Below are positions 1 through 5,666 of a DNA stretch of 5,666 nt, one piece after another. Numbering within the stretch: the first letter of the stretch is position 1; each line of letters begins with the position of its first letter. A model generated the notes under the pieces. That model did not search any database. It had not been told where the DNA came from and saw only the letters and a program-made list of their open reading frames with translations. Made by a program: the position numbers and the translations under genes. Source of the DNA: an uncultured Acidimicrobiia bacterium (GTDB taxonomy: Bacteria > Actinomycetota > Acidimicrobiia > IMCC26256 > CALEDW01); assembly GCA_937949585.1 (NCBI GenBank), contig CALEDW010000304.1, positions 1 to 5,666 of the forward strand. Reading direction: 5' to 3'.

Positions 1-1056
1 ATCCTCGACCGGATCGTGTCCCGGGCCGCCGAGCTCGTCGACGCCCGTTACTGCGCGCTCGGCGTGATCGGCGAGCACGGCGGGCTGAGCGAGTTCCGCC
101 ACGTCGGGGTCGATGAGGCCACGGTCGCCGCCATCGGGCACTACCCGGAAGGCAAGGGCATCCTCGGGTTGCTCATCCGCGACCCCCGCCCCATCCGCCT
201 CGCCGACCTGGGGAAGCACCCCGACGCATTCGGGTTCCCGCCGGGGCACCCACCCATGCGCACCTTCCTGGGGGTACCGATCCGGGTCCGTGACCGCGTG
301 TTCGGGAACCTGTACCTCTGCGAGAAGCGCGACGGGGCGGAGTTCACGGCCCGCGACCAGGAGGTGATCGTCGCGCTGGCCGCCGCCGCCGGGGTCGCCA
401 TCGAGAACGCCCGGCTACACGAGCGCCTCCAGGACCTGGCCATCATCGAGGACCGGGAGCGCATCGCCCGCGATCTGCACGACCGGGTGATCCAGCGCAT
501 CTTCGCCGCCGGGATGGGCCTCCAGGCCGCCGAGCGGCTCGTCACCCACCCCCAGGCCGCCGAACGGATCGCCGCCGCCATCGACGAGCTCGACGCCACG
601 ATGCGCGAGATCCGGGCCACGATCTTCGCCCTCGGCCGGCCTGCCGCGACGGGCGTGACCGAGGAGATCCGCCGGGCCGCCCGCGACGCGCAGGCGATGC
701 TCGGCATCCCGGTGGAGGTGCACCTCGAGGGGCCCGTCGACCGGATCGTCCCTGCGGCGGTCGGCGAGCACCTGCTCGCCGCGCTCGGCGAGGCGCTCAC
801 GAATGTGGCCCGCCACGCCCGTGCCCGGCGCGTCGACGTGGTCGTGACCGCCGGCCCGGACCTCACGCTGCGGGTCCTCGACGACGGCGAGGGCTGCCGG
901 CCCCCGACCGACGCGGCCCGCCGCCCACCGGGACACGGCCGGGGCCTCGACAACCTCGCCCGGCGGGCCGAGGGCTTCGGGGGCCGCTGCCGGCTCGCCC
1001 CCCGTCCCGAGGGCGGCAGCGTGCTGGAGTGGCAGGTGCCCCTGGGCGCCCTCTGA
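1..1056 (+). CDS. DevS/DosS-like GAF sensor histidine kinase, 5'-truncated by the window edge
   Basis: A two-component sensor kinase that would autophosphorylate on His and pass the phosphate to a NarL/DevR-type regulator. The frame is open from base 1 and the first residues (ILDRIV) already belong to a GAF domain, so the GTG at 16 is probably internal and the true start lies upstream. Counting from that GTG: GAF domain about residues 1-135; HisKA_3 dimerisation/phosphoacceptor about 146-205 with the motif RDLHDRVIQ (His155, bases 478-480); HATPase about 250-345 with an N-box (EALTNVARHA, Asn263), G1 box (DDGEG, 289-293) and G2 box (GHGRGL, 306-311). Compared with M. tuberculosis DevS recalled from memory, His78 in FPPGHPPM matches haem ligand His149, and Tyr100 matches distal Tyr171, with identical spacing. 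DevS has a second GAF domain; here GAF runs straight into HisKA_3. Haem binding is inferred. No response regulator follows. Kinase identity is near certain, ligand is not. Confidence 0.95.
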   Translation: MLDRIVSRAAELVDARYCALGVIGEHGGLSEFRHVGVDEATVAAIGHYPEGKGILGLLIRDPRPIRLADLGKHPDAFGFPPGHPPMRTFLGVPIRVRDRVFGNLYLCEKRDGAEFTARDQEVIVALAAAAGVAIENARLHERLQDLAIIEDRERIARDLHDRVIQRIFAAGMGLQAAERLVTHPQAAERIAAAIDELDATMREIRATIFALGRPAATGVTEEIRRAARDAQAMLGIPVEVHLEGPVDRIVPAAVGEHLLAALGEALTNVARHARARRVDVVVTAGPDLTLRVLDDGEGCRPPTDAARRPPGHGRGLDNLARRAEGFGGRCRLAPRPEGGSVLEWQVPLGAL

Positions 1057-1094
1057 CCGGCCGGGCGGGCCCGCCTCAGGTGCCGCCCGGCCGG
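1057..1094 (+). terminator. GC-rich 12-bp inverted repeat directly after the kinase stop; possible terminator or mRNA-stabilising hairpin
   Basis: The arm CCGGCCGGGCGG (1057-1068) is exactly reverse-complementary to CCGCCCGGCCGG (1083-1094), with a 14-nt loop. It begins on the base after the kinase TGA. No T-tract follows, so it is not a classical intrinsic terminator. Tail-less hairpins have been proposed as terminators in high-GC actinobacteria, and such a structure could also protect the kinase mRNA 3' end. A competing perfect 12-nt palindrome (GGCGGGCCCGCC, 1064-1075) lies within the left arm and loop. Chance is less negligible here than in balanced DNA because the region is almost all G and C. 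Position right after the stop is the main argument for function. Confidence 0.5.
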
Positions 1095-1154
1095 CCGCCG
1101 CCGGGACCTTCGACCCTGCCCGCCCCCGTGGACGTGGCGCACGCTGGCGCCGAC

Positions 1155-1619
1155 ATGTTCGTGTACGACTTCCTGCGCCTCGAGCTGCCGTACACATCGG
1201 CGCGGGGACGGATCCTGGCCGCGGTGCCGCGCCTGGCCTCCGACCCGGACGCGGCCTGGTTGCTCACCACTCCCGCCGCGTTCACCTGGGGGCCGGCCCG
1301 CGAGCGCGACGACGGGCTGCTCATCCCCGTGGGGTGGTCGACCCGCGTCCCGCGCCCGCTCACCCTCGAAGGTGACCTCGAGCTCGCCCCCATCACCGAC
1401 GACGGCTCGCACCTGAGCCTGGCGGCCAGTTGCCGCCCCCCCGGCGAGGGCCTCGGGCGCCGGGTCGACCGGGCGGTGGTGCGCCGCGACGCCGAGACCG
1501 CGGCCCGCACGTTCCTCCACGCCCTCGTCGCCGCCTTCGACCGGCTCGGACCGGCGCCGCCGGGCGGGATCTCCACCCCGCAACGGGCCCGGCGCCCCGG
1601 CACCGAGGGCACCCGGTGA
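1155..1619 (+). CDS. SRPBCC-like (polyketide-cyclase-fold) hypothetical protein
   Basis: A 154-residue soluble protein with no signal peptide or membrane segment. The pattern suggests a START/SRPBCC-type ligand-binding sandwich: a short N-terminal strand (MFVYDFLRLELPY), a helix about residues 14-29, a central run of strands, a strand ending in LEGDLELAPI (71-80), a further strand, a turn with RPP (94-96), and a long C-terminal helix about 112-131. The LEGDLELAPI...RPP...C-terminal helix order resembles small actinobacterial SRPBCC-like proteins as I recall them; no ligand can be named. The tail 133-154 is Pro/Gly/Arg-rich and probably disordered. The start is uncertain: ATG at 1155 was chosen because the conserved-looking fold begins there, but in-frame GTGs at 1128 and 1134 would add 9 or 7 residues, and none has a good Shine-Dalgarno sequence. 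Its stop overlaps the start of the CBS gene, so the two are probably co-translated. Coding is well supported, the family call is moderate. Confidence 0.7.
   Translation: MFVYDFLRLELPYTSARGRILAAVPRLASDPDAAWLLTTPAAFTWGPARERDDGLLIPVGWSTRVPRPLTLEGDLELAPITDDGSHLSLAASCRPPGEGLGRRVDRAVVRRDAETAARTFLHALVAAFDRLGPAPPGGISTPQRARRPGTEGTR
1605..1609 (+). promoter_or_regulatory. Shine-Dalgarno GAGGG for the CBS gene
   Basis: GAGGG ends 6 nt before the GTG at 1616. It lies inside the last codons of the preceding gene and fixes the start of the CBS gene, ruling out the upstream extension of that frame, which is Pro/Arg-rich and reads like a shadow of the preceding gene. Confidence 0.65.
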
Positions 1620-2080
1620 CCGCCCCGCCGCTCCCCGGCGGGCTCGGGCCGGGCACCCCGGTCGGGGAGCTCCCGCTTCGGCCGGTGGTGACACTGGCCG
1701 GCGGCGTGTCGATCCGGCAGGCCGCGCAGGCGCTCGTGCGGGCGCGCAGCGGCGTGGTGCTGGTGGGGGCGTCGGAGGCGGCGATTACCGAGGTCGACGT
1801 GGCCGAGGCGGTGGCGGCGGGACGCTCCCCGTGCGAACCGGCGGCCTCCTTGGCGCGGGCCCGGGCCCTCCACGTCGACGCCGGCACGCCCGTGCTCGAG
1901 GCCCTGGTGACGATGCTGCGGGCCGGGCTCCCCGCCCTCGTGGTCATCGACGCCGATCGTCCCCGGGGGATGGTCACGATGGCCCAGGCCACCGCGGTGG
2001 TGGTCCACACCGCCGAGATCCCGTCGTGGCTGCCGGCCCTCCGCACTGCGCTGCGCCTCGAGGTCCGGATCGAGCCCTGA
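1616..2080 (+). CDS. Small CBS-domain-pair protein
   Basis: A 154-residue cytosolic protein starting at a GTG within GTGA, where the TGA ends the previous gene, with GAGGG 6 nt upstream. Two CBS-like repeats are visible. The first, about residues 20-69, has V-T-L-x-x-G-V-S-I-x-x-A-A, then a V-V-L-V strand and ITEVDVAEAVAAG, like the usual GIVTxxDLxxAxAxG ending. The second, about 77-130, has ARALHVDAGTPVLEAL, the strand LPALVVID (105-112), and RGMVTMAQATAVV. The second repeat lacks the Asp usually found after the T/S-x-x of the CBS ending. A short tail (131-154) follows. CBS pairs bind adenosine nucleotides or S-adenosylmethionine and usually act as regulatory sensors; stand-alone ones such as mycobacterial Hrp1 belong to the DosR dormancy regulon. 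A regulatory partner role near a DevS-like kinase is therefore reasonable, but no ligand can be read from the sequence. Confidence 0.8.
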   Translation: MTAPPLPGGLGPGTPVGELPLRPVVTLAGGVSIRQAAQALVRARSGVVLVGASEAAITEVDVAEAVAAGRSPCEPAASLARARALHVDAGTPVLEALVTMLRAGLPALVVIDADRPRGMVTMAQATAVVVHTAEIPSWLPALRTALRLEVRIEP

Positions 2081-2106
2081 CCGGCCGCCGACCCGCCCCC
2101 TTCACC

Positions 2107-2113
2107 GGAGGAG
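2107..2113 (+). promoter_or_regulatory. Strong Shine-Dalgarno GGAGGAG for the multicopper oxidase
   Basis: GGAGGAG lies 8 nt before the ATG at 2122, in the 41-nt gap after the CBS gene. It decides the start at 2122 over the long upstream extension of the same frame, which is low-complexity Arg/Pro/Gly and shadows the CBS gene. It is the strongest ribosome binding site in the window and suggests the oxidase is translated more actively than the small genes before it. Confidence 0.85.
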
Positions 2114-2121
2114 AAGACCAC

Positions 2122-3477
2122 ATGGAGCTGACCGCCGAGGATCGCCGGACCGTGACGTTCGCCGCCTGGGTGTTCGCGCTGATCGCGGTGCTGTTCGGGT
2201 TCGTGGCGCTGTGGCTCTCGGGCCGGGCCCTCACCCGGGCCGACGACGCCCGGGCCGCCGCCGAGCTCGGCGGATCCGCGACCCGCGTGAGCCTCACCGA
2301 GTTCACGATCTCGCCGGCCATGCTGCACCCCGGCACGGACGGGAAGCTGGTGGTGGTCAACGAGGGGAAGGTCGAACACGACCTGGCCGTCAAGGGCACC
2401 GAGATCCGCACGCCGAAGCTCGCCCCCGGCGAGCGCGCGGCCCTGGACGTCGGCAGCCTGGACGACGGCACCTTCGAGGCCTACTGCACCGTGCCGGGGC
2501 ACGAGGGAGCCGGGATGCGGGCCACGGTCATGGTGGGCAGCGGCAGCGGGACCTCGTCCGTGCCGCGCAAGCTGTCCCAGGCCGCCAACGACGCCGCCGA
2601 CCGGAGGATGCAGGAACCGATCGACGAGTTCGTGGCGCAACTCACGAAGGGCCCGAACACCAAGGGCGCCGGCAACCGGCCGCTGCCCCCGAAGATCCTG
2701 CCCGACGGCACCAAGGAGTTCGAGCTCACCGCCGAGGTGATCGACTGGGAGGTGTCCCCCGGGCAGGTGGTCAGGGCCTGGGCCTACAACCGCCAGGTCC
2801 CGGGGCCACTCATCCAGGTGGATCCCGGCGACCGGGTGCGGGTCGTGTTGCACAACAAGCTTCCCGAGTCGACGTCGATCCACTTCCACGGGCTGCTCAC
2901 GCCGAACTCCCAGGACGGGGTCCCGGGCATCACCCAGGATCCGGTGAAGCCCGGCCGGACCTTCGTCTACGAGTTCGTCGCCCGCGGCCCGGCGGTCGGC
3001 ATGTACCACTCCCACCACCACGCCGACCACCAGGTGCCCGACGGGCTGCTCGGTGCGTTCCTCGTCGGCCGCCAACCCCGACCACCGGGGGTCACGGTGA
3101 CCCGGGAGATCCCCATGGTCCTCAACGACGCCGGGGTGATCGGACTCACCCTGAACGGCAAGTCCTTCCCGGCCACCGCTCCGATCATCGCCCGGCGCGA
3201 CGAGTGGGTCGAGATCCACTACTTCAACGAGGGGCTGCAGATCCACCCCATGCACCTGCACGGGCTCCCGCAGCTGGTGGTGGCCAAGGACGGCTTCGCA
3301 CTGCCCCAGCCGTACCTCACCGACACCCTCAACGTGGCCCCGGGGGAGCGCTACAGCGTGCTCGTCCAGGCCACCGAGCCGGGGGTCTGGGCCTTCCACT
3401 GCCACATCCTCACCCACGCCGAACGGCCGGACGGGCGGATGTTCGGGATGGTCACCGCGTTCATCGTGGAGGAGTGA
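2122..3477 (+). CDS. Membrane-anchored multicopper oxidase with fused N-terminal blue-copper domain
   Basis: A 451-residue copper oxidase that should couple one-electron oxidation of a substrate (metal ion, phenol or redox protein) to reduction of O2 to water outside the membrane. Layout: cytoplasmic tail 1-10; transmembrane anchor about 11-32; plastocyanin-like domain about 52-138 with a complete type 1 copper set His86, Cys122, His127, Met132 (C-T-V-P-G-H-E-G-A-G-M); Gly/Ser linker and charged helix about 139-190; then two cupredoxin domains of a laccase-like oxidase, about 195-451. Copper motifs: HFHG (His254, His256), YHSH (His296, His298), HPMHLHG (His375, His378, His380), HCHILTH (His426, Cys427, His428, His432). 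The first oxidase domain has no type 1 Cys, so this is the two-domain type B plan, like small laccases. The HCH motif supports a trinuclear cluster and argues against copper nitrite reductase. Twin Arg 8-9 before the anchor may hint at Tat export. Substrate cannot be inferred. Class is certain, physiological role open. Confidence 0.93.
   Translation: MELTAEDRRTVTFAAWVFALIAVLFGFVALWLSGRALTRADDARAAAELGGSATRVSLTEFTISPAMLHPGTDGKLVVVNEGKVEHDLAVKGTEIRTPKLAPGERAALDVGSLDDGTFEAYCTVPGHEGAGMRATVMVGSGSGTSSVPRKLSQAANDAADRRMQEPIDEFVAQLTKGPNTKGAGNRPLPPKILPDGTKEFELTAEVIDWEVSPGQVVRAWAYNRQVPGPLIQVDPGDRVRVVLHNKLPESTSIHFHGLLTPNSQDGVPGITQDPVKPGRTFVYEFVARGPAVGMYHSHHHADHQVPDGLLGAFLVGRQPRPPGVTVTREIPMVLNDAGVIGLTLNGKSFPATAPIIARRDEWVEIHYFNEGLQIHPMHLHGLPQLVVAKDGFALPQPYLTDTLNVAPGERYSVLVQATEPGVWAFHCHILTHAERPDGRMFGMVTAFIVEE
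3461..3477. other. 17-bp antiparallel overlap of two gene 3' ends
   Basis: The oxidase stop (TGA, 3475-3477, plus) lies beyond the ATPase stop (TGA on minus, complement of TCA at 3461-3463), so the last five ATPase codons and stop share bases with the last oxidase codons. There is no intergenic space for a shared bidirectional terminator, so transcription of each gene probably runs into the other unless termination is factor-dependent. Both reading frames are intact and each protein ends in a family-like way, so the overlap is real rather than a miscalled end. Confidence 0.9.
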
Positions 3478-5666
3478 GCCCGGGACGGTTCCGCCGCTGC
3501 GCGAACCGGAAGGCCACGCCCAGCAGCACGCAGGCTCCGGTGACCGTCGCCGCGGCCGCGGCGGGGACCGGTGAGGGGGGGAGGGCGAAGGCGAAGAACG
3601 TGCGCGCCGCCGGGACCGCCAGCACGAGCACGAACCCCAGGATCATCGCCCCCACCAGCAGCGCCCGCCACCAGTTCAGAGGGCGGGCGAGCAGCACCAG
3701 CACCCACAGCCCCATCGCTCCGAGCGCGATGGTGGCACCGGTGCGCTGCTCGACGAGCGAGGCATCCACGGCGCGGCCCACGGCGAACACGGCGAACACC
3801 GCCGAGGCGGCGACCGCCCCCGCCGGTATGGTGAAGCGCATGACCCGCTCCACGAACCCGGGTACGTAGCGGCGGGCGTTCGGGGCGAGCGCCAGGAAGA
3901 ACGCGGGCACCCCGATGGTGAGCGTGCTCACCACGGTGAGGTGCCGGGGCAGGAACGGGTAGGGCCAGCCCGACAGCACCGTCGCCACCGCCAGCAGCGC
4001 CGCGTAGACCGTCTTGGTGAGGAAGAAGTTCGCGACCCGCTCCATGTTCGCGATGACCCGCCGTCCCTCGGCCACCACACCCGGCATCCTGGCGAAGCGG
4101 CCGTCGAGGAGCACGAGCTGGGCCACGGCCCGGGTCGCGGCGGCGCCGGAACCCATCGCCACCCCGATGTCGGCGTCCTTGAGCGCCAAGGCGTCGTTCA
4201 CCCCGTCGCCGGTCATCGCCACCACATGGCCTCTCGCCTGCAACGCCCGGACCATCGCCCGCTTCTGGTGCGGATCGACGCGACCGAACACCGAGTGGCG
4301 CTCCATCACCTCGGACAGCGCCTCCGGGTCCTCGGGCAGGTGCCGGGCGTCGACCGGTTCGTCGGCGCCGGGCAGCCCCACCCGGGCCGCCACCGACGCG
4401 ACGGTGCGAGGGTTGTCGCCGGAGATCACCTTGCAGGCCACGCCCTGGGCCGCGAAGTAGGCCAGGGTGTCGGCCGCGTCGGGACGGACCCGCTCCTCCA
4501 GCACCACCAGTCCCTCGGGCGCCAGGTCCGCCGGCAGCGCCTCGTCGACCGGACGGCGCGGGGACGAGGCGAGGAGCAGCACCCGTTCCCCGCCGGCGGC
4601 GAGCGCGTCGGCACGACGCCGGAGGGGGTGGTCGGCGTCGGACCAGACCATCTCGGGTGCCCCGAGCACCCAGGTGCCCTCGCCCTCGAAGTGCGCCGCG
4701 CTCCACTTGCGCGCCGAGGAGAACGGCACCGCGCCGTCCCGCCTCCATCCCGGGGCCGCGAAGGCCGCGCCGATCGCGGCCAGGGTGGCGTTGGCGTTCG
4801 GGTCGTCGGCGAGGGCGCCGAGGGCGGCGGCGAGACGGTCGGGGTCGGCGCCGTCGGCGGGCTCCAAGCGGTCGAAGGCGATGGCTCCCTCGGTGATGGT
4901 GCCGGTCTTGTCGAGGCACACGACGTCCACCCGGGCCAGTCCCTCCACCGCCGGCAGCTCCTGCACGAGCACCTTGCGCCGCGCCAGGGTGACCGCAGCC
5001 ACCCCGAAGGCCACGTTGGTGAGCAGCACGAGCCCTTCGGGCACCATGCCGACCACCCCGGCCACCGCACCGCCGACCGCCTCGGCGAACGCCTTGGTGC
5101 GCACCTGCTGGAGGAACAGCACCGGGCCCACGACCAGCAGCACCCAGGTGACGAAGCGGAGGATCCGGTTCAACCCGGCCACCAGCTCGGAGTGCACGAG
5201 GGCGAACCGCCGGGCCTCGGTGGCGAGGCGGTGGGCGTAGGCGTCCTCCCCCACCCGGGTGGCTTGTACCCGCCCGGAGCCGGCCACGACGAAGCTCCCG
5301 GAGAGCACCTCGTCACCCCGCTGCTTGGCGACCGGTTCCGACTCACCGGTGAGCAGCGACTCGTCGACCTCGAGCCCGTCGCTCGCCCGCACCAGCCCGT
5401 CGGCCGGGACCTGGTCGCCGGACCGGAGCTCGATGAGGTCGTCGAGCACCACCTCCTCCACGGCCAGTTCGACCACCTGCCCGTCACGCACGGCGCGGGC
5501 GATCGGCGCGTTGAGCACGGCGAGCCGGTCCAGGGTGCGTTTCGCCCGGATCTCCTGGACGGTGCCGATGATGGAGTTGGCGATGACCGCGGTGGCGAAG
5601 AGCCCGTCCCGGATGTCCCCGAACACCACGATGAGGACGAACATCGTGATGAGGATGGCGTTGATC
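3461..5666 (-). CDS. ctpE: CtpE-like P-type cation (Ca2+) transporting ATPase, 5' end outside the window
   Basis: An ATP-driven cation pump of the plasma membrane. The frame is open to the window edge, reading INAILITMFVLIVVFGD, i.e. inside transmembrane helix 1; roughly 50-80 N-terminal residues are missing, and the ATG at 5644 is internal. Numbering from that Met: M1/M2 about 1-30; actuator domain with TGES (99-102); M3 about 161-182; M4 with PEGL (202-205); phosphorylation motif DKTGT (Asp245, bases 4910-4912); compact nucleotide-binding domain with KWS (313-315); SGDN (408-411); hinge MTGDGVND (477-484); six C-terminal helices from about 535 to 713, giving ten in total. QEIRAKRTLDRLA, VLSGSFVVAGSG, LVQELPAVEGLARVDVVC and LTKTVY closely match M. 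tuberculosis CtpE as I recall it, reported to import Ca2+. No heavy-metal CPx motif in M4, so a copper pump is unlikely despite the adjacent oxidase. Cation choice rests on homology only. Confidence 0.92.
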   Translation of the reverse strand, partial: INAILITMFVLIVVFGDIRDGLFATAVIANSIIGTVQEIRAKRTLDRLAVLNAPIARAVRDGQVVELAVEEVVLDDLIELRSGDQVPADGLVRASDGLEVDESLLTGESEPVAKQRGDEVLSGSFVVAGSGRVQATRVGEDAYAHRLATEARRFALVHSELVAGLNRILRFVTWVLLVVGPVLFLQQVRTKAFAEAVGGAVAGVVGMVPEGLVLLTNVAFGVAAVTLARRKVLVQELPAVEGLARVDVVCLDKTGTITEGAIAFDRLEPADGADPDRLAAALGALADDPNANATLAAIGAAFAAPGWRRDGAVPFSSARKWSAAHFEGEGTWVLGAPEMVWSDADHPLRRRADALAAGGERVLLLASSPRRPVDEALPADLAPEGLVVLEERVRPDAADTLAYFAAQGVACKVISGDNPRTVASVAARVGLPGADEPVDARHLPEDPEALSEVMERHSVFGRVDPHQKRAMVRALQARGHVVAMTGDGVNDALALKDADIGVAMGSGAAATRAVAQLVLLDGRFARMPGVVAEGRRVIANMERVANFFLTKTVYAALLAVATVLSGWPYPFLPRHLTVVSTLTIGVPAFFLALAPNARRYVPGFVERVMRFTIPAGAVAASAVFAVFAVGRAVDASLVEQRTGATIALGAMGLWVLVLLARPLNWWRALLVGAMILGFVLVLAVPAARTFFAFALPPSPVPAAAAATVTGACVLLGVAFRFAQRRNRPGLTPPR

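Noticed and set aside
141..1694. Minus-strand open frame (517 codons) opposite the kinase
   Set aside because: Low-complexity Arg/Ala/Ser/Pro translation with no motifs, fully antisense to a clear kinase.
1831..2121. N-terminal extension of the oxidase frame
   Set aside because: The extension overlaps the CBS gene and is low-complexity. A strong ribosome binding site precedes the ATG at 2122, which leads directly into a membrane anchor.
1393..3417. Long minus-strand open frame (674 codons) opposite the CBS and oxidase genes
   Set aside because: Composition is His/Gly/Arg/Pro/Val-rich with no domain pattern. It is the antisense of well-identified genes and is open because of high GC.
2677..3477. 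Copper nitrite reductase (NirK) as identity of the oxidase half
   Set aside because: NirK carries its type 1 Cys in the first domain and lacks HCH. Here the Cys is in the second domain, within HCH, consistent with a laccase-type trinuclear cluster.
2211..3869. Plus-strand open frame (552 codons) in another frame of the oxidase
   Set aside because: Arg/Gly/Pro-rich shadow without domain features. The overlapping frame contains all the copper motifs.
3351..4919. Second minus-strand open frame (522 codons) within the P-type ATPase
   Set aside because: Arg/Gly-rich shadow; the true frame carries DKTGT, TGES and the hinge motif without interruption.
3461..5666. Copper-exporting CopA/CtpV-type ATPase linked to the oxidase
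   Set aside because: M4 has PEGL instead of CPC/CPH, and the rest matches the CtpE-like class.

Overview
The window is very GC-rich with dense coding. Codon third positions are almost all G or C, and nearly every antisense frame is open. Gene content (DevS/DosS-type kinase, CtpE-type P-ATPase, small CBS protein, membrane-anchored multicopper oxidase) points to a high-GC actinobacterium. An Acidimicrobiia-like lineage is a guess. No phage, IS, CRISPR, tRNA or rRNA signal was seen.

Layout. A plus-strand group of four genes fills about the first 3.5 kb. (1) The 3' part of a sensor histidine kinase has one GAF domain that keeps the haem-ligand position of mycobacterial DevS, followed by HisKA_3 and HATPase modules. 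A strong GC hairpin follows its stop codon directly. (2) A 154-residue protein resembles the SRPBCC/polyketide-cyclase-like fold. (3) A 154-residue protein has two degenerate CBS motifs, and its GTG start overlaps the stop of gene 2. (4) A 451-residue membrane-anchored copper protein joins a plastocyanin-like blue-copper domain to a two-domain laccase-type multicopper oxidase, and is preceded by a strong Shine-Dalgarno sequence. On the minus strand, converging on the oxidase and overlapping its 3' end by 17 bp, lies (5) a CtpE-like P-type cation ATPase whose 5' end is outside the window.

How the genes may work together (inference). The kinase could sense O2, NO, CO or redox state through haem. 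The SRPBCC and CBS proteins look like small cytosolic ligand- or nucleotide-binding partners. The oxidase would work outside the membrane, passing electrons from its N-terminal blue-copper domain to O2. CBS proteins are also found in the DevR/DosR dormancy regulon of mycobacteria, so a redox/hypoxia theme is plausible but not shown. No response regulator lies in the window; it may be upstream of position 1. The ATPase is divergent in strand and probably transcribed separately.

No stretch above 300 bases lacks a gene. The largest gap, 1057-1154, holds the hairpin and about 60 further bases in which I see no clear promoter or ribosome binding site.
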